A stretch of DNA of 64,000 bases. Source: Paragorgia papillata (lineage: Eukaryota > Cnidaria > Anthozoa > Scleralcyonacea > Coralliidae). A program made the position numbers and the translations under genes. The stretch's first letter is position 1. Each line of letters starts with the position of its first letter. Below the pieces are notes generated by a model, which saw nothing but the letters and a program-made list of their open reading frames with translations, was not told where the DNA came from and did no database searches. The stretch is taken from the NCBI GenBank assembly GCA_035771165.1, contig JAWNZC010000369.1, positions 1,299,430 through 1,363,429 of the forward strand, read 5' to 3'. Below, one piece after another: positions 1-8,926 of the stretch.

Positions 1-560
1 ATGTTGATAATGAATATCTTCACACTGATGTCTGAACATCATCTCACTTTCCAACGACGACAACTTTGTTTTTGCACGACCGGCAGTACATGTTGTCTGG
101 AAAGTTCCAGACAAATGACTTACTAAAAAGTTCTCAATTTGTGATATATTGACTTGCAAAGTTAATATAATAAACTATTTATTGTCTTCGTTTAAATGGT
201 CTGTTTTAGTTAAATATCAAGTCTTGTCTTTTATGTGGAACTCTATTTTAAAAAACGGCGAAAGACAAAGCAGCTATACGTGACCTTCAAACATCGTTTG
301 AAAGCAAGGTCATAAATATTTTACAAATTCATTGACCAAACAAATTTAATCACTTCAGAATTGTTTTTATCTAAGACTCTTATGCTTCTCTTTACAATTT
401 ACATGGGTTATTGAAAGGTAAAAAGGTTATAAATAAAAGATAATTCTCAAAACTTCACCAGCTCACTGACTCGTTGTTGACTTGACTGTTGACATTTCAA
501 ACTGTCAGTGCGTAGCTGGGGGGGGGGGGGGGCGCTCCCTTTTATACGCTCGCTCCGTGT
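1..560. other. Non-coding stretch, no recognised feature
   Basis: AT-rich sequence without an open frame worth calling. A G-run sits near 520-532. I see no transposon ends or RNA gene here. Confidence 0.5.
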
Positions 561-573
561 TTAAGCCGGTTAG

Positions 574-631
574 ACGGGGTTAGTACTCGGATGAGTGACC
601 ACTAGGGAATGACGCCGTTGTCGAGCTTGGA
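574..631 (+). pseudogene. 5S rRNA-like 3' half (pseudogene or 5S-derived SINE head)
   Basis: The segment matches the 3' half of animal 5S rRNA, including GGTTAGTACTCGGATGAG (equivalent to the box C region), GACC, GGGAAT and a terminal GAGCTT. The 5' half with box A is not present. It is therefore a truncated 5S copy or the head of a 5S-derived SINE. No terminator T-run follows directly. The match is by eye only. Confidence 0.45.
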
Positions 632-689
632 ACTCATGTGAGTAGAGTTGTAGTCGTCTCCTGTGCTTCGAGGTTTTTTCGCCGGGTTC

Positions 690-725
690 TCCGGCAGACA
701 GACAAACAGACAACCAGCCAGCTAC

Positions 726-764
<39 letters not shown>

Positions 765-797
765 CAGACAGGCAGGCAGACAGACACAGAGACAGGC

Positions 798-856
<59 letters not shown>

Positions 857-912
857 GACAGACAGACAGAGACAGACAGACAGGCAGACAGATGGACAGA
901 CAGACAGATAGT
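690..912. repeat. (CAGA)n tetranucleotide microsatellite
   Basis: About 220 bp of CAGA units with scattered variants (CAGG, CACA, GAGA). Long open frames in several phases are a by-product of the repeat and are not genes. Confidence 0.95.
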
Positions 913-934
913 TTTTGTATTTTTTGACACATTG

Positions 935-1320
935 AATCTTTTATTGGGGATATTAATTTTATTATATGCTGTGTTGACATTTCGTGCTGAAGAGACTCGA
1001 GTTTGCGTTAAATGGGAAACTTTAAATTATTGAGGTAATTTTAATATTTGTAATTTGCGTTTATGTATTGTTGTGTTAATAAAGTTACGCCAAATAAACT
1101 CGATGTGATTCAACTGCTTCACTAGCTCATGTATGCATTTTAATAGTTGTTGTCGATCGTCTAGGTAATATAGTAAATAAACTGCTTACTGGGTAGCACC
1201 AAATAATGGAAAAAATACTGATAAATGTACTATATCGAACTGTTTACTTTGCACGTCTCGATGATTAACGCCGTGAAGTTAGCTGCCAGTTCGCCGCTGC
1301 CCAATGTTTTGCCGATCTTT
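935..1320 (+). repeat. Dispersed repeat, inverted copy at 58090-58460
   Basis: Blocks such as TTACGCCAAATAAACTCGAT, the stretch with CGATCGTCTAGGTAATATAG, and TTAACGCCGTGAAGTTAGC recur in reverse complement and in the same order at 58090-58460. The family is unclassified; I see no coding potential. Confidence 0.75.
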
Positions 1321-1544
1321 GCAGCTCGTTCAACTTAACGGGGTTGTCTAATGATCGCTTGAATCTACCGAATCTAGTACTGTAGATTGCACTGTAGGTT
1401 ATTTTATACTTTTTAACAAACGCTTAATATGTGCACGCTGTTTCGTGCACGTGAATGCAATGGGACACATGGTAAAACAAAGTAAACAGATCTAGTTTCT
1501 TAACAATTTCTGCTTGAAGGCCACAGCTTTTTCAGCTACAAACA

Positions 1545-1990
1545 GTGGATAGAGGGAAGAACGGGAGGGAGAGAGAAAAGGATGATAGAGGGAGGGAGAG
1601 AAGGGAGGGACAAAAGGAACGATACAAGCAAGGAAGTAAGGAGGAACCGATGGGGAGAGGATGGATGGATAAATTGAGGTAGAAAGAAGAGGAGGAAAGG
1701 AAGGATAGATGAAAACAAGGGGGAAAGGAGTGAGGGGAAAGATGGAAGGGAGGGAGGAAGGGAAGGGAAGGAAGGGAAGGAAGGAAGGACGCATGCATAC
1801 ATGCATAGGTAGTTCATGGATAGATACGTGATTTGGTGAATGGTAAAAGGAAAGAAAGAAGAGAGGAAGGAACAGAGGGGATAAAAACTGGGTAGACGGA
1901 AAGGTGTGAGGAGCTAAACGATCCTTACATTGGGAAGAAGAACAGGAGAGAGAAAAGCGGCGAGGTACGCAGGAAAGGAGAGAAGCAGTT
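1545..1990. repeat. Polypurine/polypyrimidine tract (GGGA/GGAA-rich)
   Basis: About 450 bp almost entirely of A and G on the plus strand, built from GGGA, GGAA and GAGA units. The minus-strand Ser/Pro-rich open frames here are artefacts of composition. Such tracts can form H-DNA or G-rich structures. Confidence 0.85.
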
Positions 1991-2100
1991 ATTAGAGAGC
2001 AAGCGAGGAGTCTCAGTAATACCACATGTATCAAGCAAACAGTTAAATTCTCCCAGTCTGTTTTATACAGGTTTGGCTATATTTTTAAATCGAAGGAACT

Positions 2101-2183
2101 TACAATCCTGGACAAAAGACGTTGGGACATCATGCGAAAATCGTCAACGGCAAAGTGTCCCAACAATTTTGTCCAGGATTGTA
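2101..2183. mobile_element. Short MITE, TIR CAATCCTGGACAAAA, TSD TA
   Basis: The element runs from CAATCCTGGACAAAA to TTTTGTCCAGGATTG and is flanked by TA on both sides. About 79 bp and nearly palindromic. The same ends occur at 13928-14440, and one end only at about 56505. TA duplication and very short size suggest a Tc1/mariner-type non-autonomous family. Confidence 0.8.
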
Positions 2184-2510
2184 ACATCATGCAAAATGCA
2201 AATATTGATAACAAAACATCTGCATTAGTGTTTCAAACGTCGGGTCACTAACCTTGATTGTAGGATACCAGTATGAAAAAGGCAAGGAATAAGAGCTAAA
2301 ATACTCATGTTCCTCTTTCGGTTTTCTTCTGACGTGTCATGTGCGTCGCTATCATCTGAAATTATCGTAAAATTATCGGTCCTATGAGGTCCTATGAGGT
2401 CCTATACAACATTGAAATGGGGGGAAGGGGGTCCACACCTGCTAAACGTGTAATGTGTGCCAACCATTTTGTCAACGATTGTCTGAATAAAATCGAAACA
2501 ATTAAGACCA
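2184..2510. repeat. Dispersed repeat fragments shared with 7.7 kb and 56.5 kb
   Basis: The block beginning AACATCATGCAAAATGCAAA and the block with GATACCAGTATGAAAAAGGC reappear at 56515-56705 and partly at 7775-7900. The block with TACAACATTGAAATGGGG reappears at 7690-7775. The order of blocks differs between copies, so the family is rearranged. No coding potential. Confidence 0.75.
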
Positions 2511-2660
2511 GACATCTCTCGTTTGGTATGTGACATACTTCTAAAACATTACATACCTTACAGTATAAGGGAAAGGTAATCCATTACATGTTAAAAAAAT
2601 TATATTTATTATATGACGTCACAATTGCATGATGTTACATAGACAACTTAAGTTTGCAAG

Positions 2661-3752
2661 ATGGTTTTCAAAGTACGACTGAGTGATAAACAACGCGCAT
2701 TGGCGATGTTTCTGCGCCAGGAGAAAAAATATTCTTATCAACAAATCGCTTTTAAAACCCAAATGTCTAAATCAAGTGTTTTGCGAGTTCTTCGAGAAGG
2801 TTTATGCAAAAAACAAAAGCAACAGAATGAAGAACGTAAACGTGGCCGACCTGAACTATTAACATTACGTCAAAAGAGAAAGTTACGAAGAGCAATAATG
2901 AAACTTAGAGAAGAAAATCCGAACTTTACAGCAATGAAGGTACTGGAAAGGAGTGGAATTCCCGTAACTGCAGCTCATTATAGAACATTTGTTAGACATC
3001 TACACAAAATGGGATACGCGTTTCGTCAAAGCAGGAAAAAAGGACTTCTAACCACAAAAGACTACAAACAACGAGAAAAATACGCGAGAGTGATGTTGAA
3101 ACGCCCAAACGATTATTGGACAAAAGATGTTGCTTTTTATCTCGACTGTGTTTCTTTTGTTTTTAAAAATAATCCACTGAGTGACGCGGTAAAACCTAAG
3201 AATAGAGTCTGGAGGAAAAGAAGTGAGGGTTTGGAAATAACAACAAAGGGAAGTAAGGATCTGCCTGGGGGGAAACGACTTCATTTGATGGTGGCCATAG
3301 CTCATGGGAAAGGCGTAATCCTTGCAGAACAATATGAAAAAATGAACGGAAATTATTTTGCCGAATTTGTGAGACGAAATTTTCCTATTCTTTTTGAAAT
3401 AGCTGGAAAAGAGGAAGGGGACCCAAACATATTTGTCATGGACAATGACCCATCTCAAACATCTGCAAAAGCGAGAGCGGCTATGGCAAGAATTGGCGCT
3501 TCATTGGAGAAAATTCCACCACGATCACCGGACCTCAACCCAATTGAAAATATGTTTCATGTAATGAGAAGAAGAATAGAAGATGAAGTGAAGCAACGTA
3601 GTATTACACATCAGACATGGGACGAGTTTGTGGACGCCGTAAAGCATAACGTTTGGTCAATCCCCAAAGATTATATAGATAAAACCATATCCAGTATGCC
3701 CAAACGACTAAAAGAAATATGTCAACGAAAGGGACGGAGGACAAAATATTAA
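2661..3752 (+). CDS. Tc1/mariner-type DD34E transposase
   Basis: A 363-residue uninterrupted frame, the usual length for Tc1-like transposases. The N-terminal third carries a helix-turn-helix (SYQQIAFKTQMSKSSVLRVL, about residues 24-43) and a GRP-type basic motif (RKRGRPELL). The catalytic domain shows a first acidic block (YLDCVSF), a second block (VMDNDPSQ) and the PDLNPIE motif. Counting from the aspartate of MDN to that glutamate gives 34 intervening residues, which is the Tc1 signature. It would cut and paste its element at TA sites in the nucleus. I could not find convincing inverted repeats flanking the frame, so the element may have lost its ends. The intact frame suggests recent activity or constraint. 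Confidence 0.9.
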   Translation: MVFKVRLSDKQRALAMFLRQEKKYSYQQIAFKTQMSKSSVLRVLREGLCKKQKQQNEERKRGRPELLTLRQKRKLRRAIMKLREENPNFTAMKVLERSGIPVTAAHYRTFVRHLHKMGYAFRQSRKKGLLTTKDYKQREKYARVMLKRPNDYWTKDVAFYLDCVSFVFKNNPLSDAVKPKNRVWRKRSEGLEITTKGSKDLPGGKRLHLMVAIAHGKGVILAEQYEKMNGNYFAEFVRRNFPILFEIAGKEEGDPNIFVMDNDPSQTSAKARAAMARIGASLEKIPPRSPDLNPIENMFHVMRRRIEDEVKQRSITHQTWDEFVDAVKHNVWSIPKDYIDKTISSMPKRLKEICQRKGRRTKY

Positions 3753-4192
3753 CAATCAGCTTCACCATACTCTATATAACTTTAATGATAATGAATAACG
3801 CGTATATTAATAAAATATTATTTTTCTGCAAAGACCATTGTGTCACAAACAACTTCAGACAATTATATTACATTGCACTATATTACACGGGAAAAATTAA
3901 AGGTAATAACGTATGCCGAAAAAATACTCTTCACACACCGACTTTCTTAGTTTATTTGCTTATAACGTGTGTCGTCATAGTTATGTAAACAAAAATAACA
4001 AAATATTAAACAATACTGAACTACCCCGTCTCATATAACCCACGCCATACTTTAGGCCAGGTTAATGACAGACATGGCCATTACGGTAAAGTGCAGTAGT
4101 TACATTTCATTGAAATATACTCCGCACGCTATATTATGCTGTTAAATTTATACTTTAAAAGGTTAACAGCACCAATATCATTTCATAAAGAC
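3753..4192. other. AT-rich region downstream of the transposase
   Basis: Contains an AATAAAA near 3805 that could serve as a polyadenylation signal for the transposase. No other gene seen; the small open frame at 3719-3988 has no recognisable features. Confidence 0.4.
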
Positions 4193-4366
4193 ACACTTTA
4201 CCGTACCTAGGACTATTTCTTACACACTTTACCACACTTTACCACACTTTACCACCAAACGATCTAAATATAGAGTCATAATATTATTGGATAATTTCCG
4301 GACGGTAAAGTGTGGTAAAGTGTGGTAAAGTGTGTTGAACTTCTCCGTAGGTACGGTAAAGTGTGG
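4193..4366. repeat. Iteron-like palindrome of GGTAAAGTGTG units
   Basis: The ends are inverted: CACACTTTACCGTACCTA at 4193-4210 and its complement at about 4348-4365. Inside, three tandem ACACTTTACC units (4232-4255) face three GGTAAAGTGTG units (4302-4334) across an AT-rich centre. It lies about 105 bp beyond the stop codon of the minus-strand Rep gene. It could be a small MITE, or, by inference, the replication origin or terminal hairpin of the element that carried Rep. Confidence 0.8.
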
Positions 4367-4472
4367 CAATTCCAAATGCTTTTGTGGTAATAACTGTGAT
4401 AAACCTATTTCTTCCATAATCAACTATACATAAACACTGCTATTCAATTAGAAGACGAGCAAAACATGCTGC

Positions 4473-5864
4473 TCATGGCGCTACTTCCTTCTGCTGACTC
4501 TGCGGTATTTGAGTCTTAAAATTAAACACGTTCCACCTGACAGACATCATTTCCGTTTCTCGCTCGTCGATGCTTCCGTTCTTAACAAAAGCTAACTTCT
4601 GTTTGCTAGTACAAAATATCGGGGTATCTCGCTCGAATACCGTGTCTTGAGCAAAGTGAGATTTGGGTGCAGGCAAATGAACCAACTGTCCCTCCAACAT
4701 AAGTAATAGATCGTGCCAGGCAATAATCTGTGGAGACCACCTGAAGTCGTTTAAGAAAATAACTTCAGCTTTATCTGCTCCAACCCAAGCGAAGCTTGTA
4801 GATGCCGGATTTGTGAATGTTTCATAAATTTTGTTCAGCGGGTTTAATAAAAATGTTTTGCCACAATTTGCTGGACCTGTCAACATTATGTTGCGATATT
4901 TTCCCCGGCCTTTCTCGAGTAACGTTTTCGCAGAATTGGAAAATGTTTCTCGCCTGATGTCGTTGTTGGCAAGTAATTCCAATGCGCACGTTTTCCATTC
5001 ATTGTTTGGTTGACAAATACAATCTTCTTCATAGGCAATTTGAAGGAGTTCCATGCGCGATTTTTTGTTGCGCTCTGCTTTGGCTTGTGCTGTTGCCATT
5101 TCCCACGCTGTAGTAATAAGTTCATTAACGACCTTTGTTCCACGGTTGATAATGAACTCTGCGACGTCTGTTTTCCCCTCGTGTTTTTGCGCATTGGCAA
5201 AAGCTAGAAGTTCCGTTCTACTCCGAAGATTCTTTAACACAATAATTTCGGACACTTCAAACGCGCTAAGTCGTTTACGCTTCTTCCTTCCCTTCCTGCG
5301 TGGTTCACTCTCACTACATTCCTCTCCGTCTCCTTCCTCGTCACTGTCGTTCAACTCCCCGTCGTTTGCACGGTTTTCTCGTTTTGCTTGCAATGCCTCG
5401 TGAGCATTCATTGTAGAGGGGCCTTCTGTGCTACTTAAATCTGGATGGTTGTTGCTCTGTTCGAAGTTCCCATCCTCTTTTGTGACATATTTCCAAGCCG
5501 TGTAATAATTGGCGTGGATTGTTGAAAAATGCACAGAAATACTATGCTTCTCTTTCAAGAATTTCTTCGAAGACATCCAGCGTTGAGTGCGATCAAGTTT
5601 GACGCATATGTGATAATGAACCCCAGACTTCTTGTGCTCTTCTTGACAACAACACCAGTGCATTACTTTCGCACATCGTTGTGAAAAGGATTCAACAACG
5701 GCTTTAGCGAACAATGCTCTTGTTGGAAATTTCACTGTATCTGCTTGACTATACGTAACCAGGTACACCTGCCGTACTTCACGGGAACCTAACTCCACAT
5801 AATCCCTCTCTGAATTCGTTGACGAATCATCACTGTCACATGGCCAGAAATTACGGACATGCAA
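4473..5864 (-). CDS. HUH-endonuclease / SF3-helicase Rep protein (CRESS- or parvovirus-like)
   Basis: A 463-residue intact frame. Near residue 35 an LVTYSQA stretch occupies the place of Rep motif I. VHYHICVKL (about residue 87) is the HUH metal-binding motif. YYTAWKYVTKED (about 123) matches motif III, with a catalytic tyrosine and conserved lysine. A basic, serine/glutamate-rich linker (about 165-205) follows. The C-terminal half has Walker A (GPANCGKT, about 340), a Walker B-like block (VIFLNDFRW) and a motif C-like PIFCTS, in SF3 order. Such proteins nick and initiate rolling-circle or rolling-hairpin replication in single-stranded DNA viruses and related mobile elements. The frame has no stops or shifts, unusual for an old viral insertion. 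The palindrome at 4193-4366 adjoins it. No capsid gene is adjacent. Confidence 0.85.
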   Translation of the reverse strand: MHVRNFWPCDSDDSSTNSERDYVELGSREVRQVYLVTYSQADTVKFPTRALFAKAVVESFSQRCAKVMHWCCCQEEHKKSGVHYHICVKLDRTQRWMSSKKFLKEKHSISVHFSTIHANYYTAWKYVTKEDGNFEQSNNHPDLSSTEGPSTMNAHEALQAKRENRANDGELNDSDEEGDGEECSESEPRRKGRKKRKRLSAFEVSEIIVLKNLRSRTELLAFANAQKHEGKTDVAEFIINRGTKVVNELITTAWEMATAQAKAERNKKSRMELLQIAYEEDCICQPNNEWKTCALELLANNDIRRETFSNSAKTLLEKGRGKYRNIMLTGPANCGKTFLLNPLNKIYETFTNPASTSFAWVGADKAEVIFLNDFRWSPQIIAWHDLLLMLEGQLVHLPAPKSHFAQDTVFERDTPIFCTSKQKLAFVKNGSIDERETEMMSVRWNVFNFKTQIPQSQQKEVAP

Positions 5865-6677
5865 GATTTGAGCAATTGCGCATGTCTCAAATTTCCCCGA
5901 TAATGGCGGCCCGATACCCTATGTTATTTCATAGGGAAATTAAGTATTCTCAAAATAGAATGGTCTATAGATTTCTTCAAACAACTGCCGCTATGCGGTA
6001 GACATGCGACGGTCATCGGAAACACATTCATCAACAAACATTCTCAACAGGTTGTATAACCGCTCTGCTTTTTTGTGATTAAATACTCAAAATAATTTAC
6101 CTTGTATTACACTGGGAATATGTGGGATTTCTCAAATGATTCCATTTTAAACGCTTGGTTCTCCTTAGGTATTCAATAATCGATAGTTGCCGCAGTCGTT
6201 TGGCTTTGATGAGTAACATCTCCATGCTTTCCACCATCCTCGAGTTTGATATTCACGATAAAAGTTCTGCTTTTTCGATTTAAAAATCCATTAGCCAGCG
6301 AGCGGAATGAGTGCCGCCATATTATTGCTTCGTTGCCAAAAGGAGCGATTTCACTTGCTAGTTAAACCCGAAATATTGCTCGCTATACGTCGTGTTTGGC
6401 ACCAAAATACTCGTCGAAGGCTTCTCTTTTCATTTCTCTAGTCGTTGCCTAGATACCCCCTGAGCCCGCGGCTTTATTGGCCGGTGATCACACGAGCACG
6501 AGACACATTACGGCGGGACGAAAACCGGAGTACCCGGCGAAAAACCCTCGGAGCGTAGGAGACAAACAAGAATGACTGGTGTTGGTTCAAATATATATTT
6601 ATATATAAATACAAATATATATTAAGGGTCGCGTTCCCGTTGACACAAGTCACTGTCTACAATACATACGAAGACAG
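5865..6677. other. Upstream region of Rep, no recognised gene
   Basis: GC content rises around 6300-6560, and an AT-rich TATATATTTATATATAA tract lies near 6588-6620. No second palindrome matching the GGTAAAGTGTG units is present, so a symmetrical terminal structure for Rep is not supported. Confidence 0.4.
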
Positions 6678-7076
6678 AGTCTTTCAGACAAGGAAATCAT
6701 TTTTACAGTCGACAAAAGCTTCGGCACGGCAGATCCCATGCGGCTTCGTGGGGATTTTAAATGCATTTCTGAGTGATTTCTCTCCGAAAGAACCGGATTT
6801 AGAGTTAAAACCAATTGCCAGCGAGTTGAAGAACGGCTAAGAAAGTTATGCAGTGAAATTAAAGCAAAGTTCGTCGGCAAGAATGGCACAAGCTACCGAA
6901 AGCTTGACCTGATGGAATCATATTGTTTCCTTGTCCTTGGGGAACGCAAACGTCCGAAGAGGATAATTGGGAGGTTTAAGGGATATACGCGACGACCGCT
7001 GACAGACAGACGCGCTCGCTCAAATGTCCGCGATTTCTGGCCATGTATTGTAAGAGCACATCCATGTTTTTATTAA
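6678..7076 (+). pseudogene. Coding-like stretch with one in-frame TGA, unrecognised
   Basis: One frame reads through 6678-7076, interrupted only by TGA at 6774-6776 and closed by TAA at 7074. The translation has ordinary protein composition: a leading part around DKEIIFTVDKSFGTADPMRL and a longer basic part with KFVGKNGTSYRKLDLMESYC. Near its end is VRDFWPC, close to VRNFWPC at the start of the Rep protein on the other strand (about 5850). This may be a terminal exon of an old gene or part of the Rep element. I do not recognise the family. Confidence 0.35.
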
Positions 7077-7687
7077 AAGAAGAAAGGGTACACGCGTTCG
7101 GTACACGCGTTCGCTAGCCATGCATCGCTCACCTTGTGTTCACGTGGTATCTCATAACGCAACTTCCGTTATTCCTAGCTGCAAACCGCGTGAAATATTA
7201 ATACGTTTAGCATGGGCATAATTCACAATCTATTGCAATTGATTTTATATCTTTCATATAAGGTGAAATTCTGAGATGAGCAAAAACACTTGCATGCATG
7301 CGCACGCCATTACACATGTAACAATTATATTTTCACTACTATGATAAGTTATTGTTCATTGTGATATACTCTGATGAGCTAACGTCATTTCCATTGGTGT
7401 CCATATGACTTTAATGTATACATGAGAATTGTTTTTAGAACATTTTTTTTAATTCAAACTACTACTAATAATGTTTTCTTGTCAACTTTTGGCATTTTAT
7501 GATCTATATTTTATTCAGACAATCATTGACAAAAATAGTTGGCACGACACTGCGGAGTTGTGTTCAAGTCCTATATTGCTCGAAAATTTTAATTTATCTT
7601 CTGTTTCCCCCCATCCCCCGTCTCAATGTTGGTCCCATTACGATGATAGAGTGTCGATGTGCATCACAACACCATTAGCCCATCATT
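7077..7687. other. No recognised gene
   Basis: AT-rich sequence with a short duplicated GGTACACGCGTTCG near 7090-7113. The open frame at 7471-7689 shows no motif. Confidence 0.4.
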
Positions 7688-8319
7688 GAGGTCCTATACA
7701 ACATTGAAATGGGGGGAAGGGGGTCCACACCTGCTAAACGTGTAATGTGTGCCAACCATTTTGTCAACGATTGTTGATTGTAGGATACCAGTATGAAAAA
7801 GGCAAGGAATAAGAGCTAAAATACTCATGTTCCTCTTTCGGTTTTCTTCTGACGTGTCATGTGCGTCGCTATCATCTGAAATTATCGTAAAATTATCGGA
7901 ATAAATTTAAACCTTTCACTCCATCTCTACGAGGTCTCCCCTTGTCGAGTAAAACGCCTGGCGTTAGACAGAGTGAAATAAGTGTGCCAGATGGTAACAT
8001 TGGGAAGGAAAAGGTTATAAACTGTTCTTAAAATCTGTACATTTAGACTTACAGCCACATATAAATACAATATATAAATAGCTCTTTTCCTATGTATTTA
8101 ACCTACAATCAAGTGCAAAAATTATTGAGACAAGCTCATCATTTTCCCCCTCCCCCCTCATACAAGGTTGCTAAAATGATACTGTCAACATTGTATATGG
8201 GGGGGGGGGGGGATGGTTACATTGTTATAAAACAGGTGGAAAATGTGAAAAGTCTCATAATATTTGCACCTGATTGTAGGTGGTAAACTCAGGGCCCTGG
8301 CAGTGAATATTGAACGGCG
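7688..8319. repeat. Dispersed repeat, collinear with 56588-57033
   Basis: From about 7775 the sequence runs parallel to 56590-57033 (shared blocks GATACCAGTATGAAAAAGGC, ACGAGGTCTCCCCTTGTCGA, AAACGCCTGGCGTTAGACAG). The 7688-7772 part matches 2392-2480. This copy carries an extra MITE at 8106-8276 that the 56.9 kb copy lacks. Confidence 0.8.
8106..8276. mobile_element. 171-bp MITE with TA target-site duplication
   Basis: The ends are CAATCAAGTGCAAAAATTAT and a near-perfect complement ending CACCTGATTG. TA flanks both sides (8104-8105 and 8277-8278). The related repeat at 56.9 kb has a single TA at the corresponding place, so it acts as an empty site. The element contains a C-rich run and a 15-G run. 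Confidence 0.85.
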
Positions 8320-8633
8320 CCATTAGAGGTGGAAAGCTAGTATCCAGGCCCTTTGAAGACTTGCTTGTGAGACTTGCCAATACGCGCGGCCGGGTACTTC
8401 AAAATGGCGTCCACAATCCAAGGAGTGGAAAAATTCAACAAAGATAAAGACGCGTCAATAAAGAACTAAGGTAAGAATTTATAATAAGAATAATAAGACC
8501 AAAAACTCTAAGAGTTTTATTTTGTTAAAAATCGTCATGAAAATTTAGTAAAAGGCCTGTCTTAGACGAATTTTAGCTCGTGTTTGTGAGTCTGCAAAGG
8601 GCCTGGATACTAGCCTTTCCCCTGTATTGGCGA
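8320..8633. mobile_element. MITE with about 38-bp TIRs enclosing a mini-exon
   Basis: The ends are inverted (CTAGTATCCAGGCCCTTTG at 8338-8356 and its complement at 8595-8613, extending outward to CGCCATTA / TATTGGCG). A second copy lies at 57034-57366. The interior includes a short ATG frame ending at a GTAAGA donor, homologous to both TIRs of the MULE-like element at 45.8-48.5 kb. The right end abuts the 3' LTR of Gypsy-1. Confidence 0.75.
8404..8470 (+). other. Mini-exon (ATG frame ending at GTAAGA donor)
   Basis: ATGGCGTCCACAATCCAAGG opens a short frame that ends in TAA one base before a GTAAGAATT donor. Related frames occur at 57118-57190, 45913-45985 and (minus) 48285-48357. It could be a captured first exon. 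The in-frame stop in this copy argues it is not translated here. Confidence 0.5.
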
Positions 8634-8641
8634 CGCCCAAT

Positions 8642-8758
8642 TATAGTGTCCTTACTTTGATATAAACTATATTTAACTCAATGCGAACATACATGTTACC
8701 TCGCTCATGCCTCGTGGAGAATCCCCCCTACATGTCCATCATGTGACGGAACACTACA
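8642..8758 (-). repeat. 3' LTR of Gypsy-1
   Basis: About 117 bp matching 12758-12890 apart from a few substitutions and a gap in the ACGTCACACG region. On the minus strand it begins TGTAGTGTTC and ends CACTATA. Confidence 0.85.
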
Positions 8759-8926
8759 TCCCTCCTTTACGTCAACTAGAGTTACAACTTGTCTATAACA
8801 TAAACTAAATAACTTGATGTCTAAAGTCAATCAGAATAGTCAATATGAAAAGTTTTTTTTTTTTCAAAACCACTGTGTCTATCACGATGTTCAATTAATT
8901 TTGTCCATAATAATAATAAAGTATAA

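Noticed and set aside
570..1033. Open frames over the CAGA repeat (Cys/Leu-Ser and Thr-Asp-Arg-Gln repeats)
   Set aside because: They arise from a tetranucleotide microsatellite and have no start context or motif.
1492..2034. Ser/Pro/Phe-rich minus-strand frames
   Set aside because: Produced by the polypurine tract; open in all three minus frames, which points to composition bias.
2530..4030. Terminal inverted repeats for the Tc1-type element
   Set aside because: I compared the flanks and found no convincing complementary pair with TA at both outer ends.
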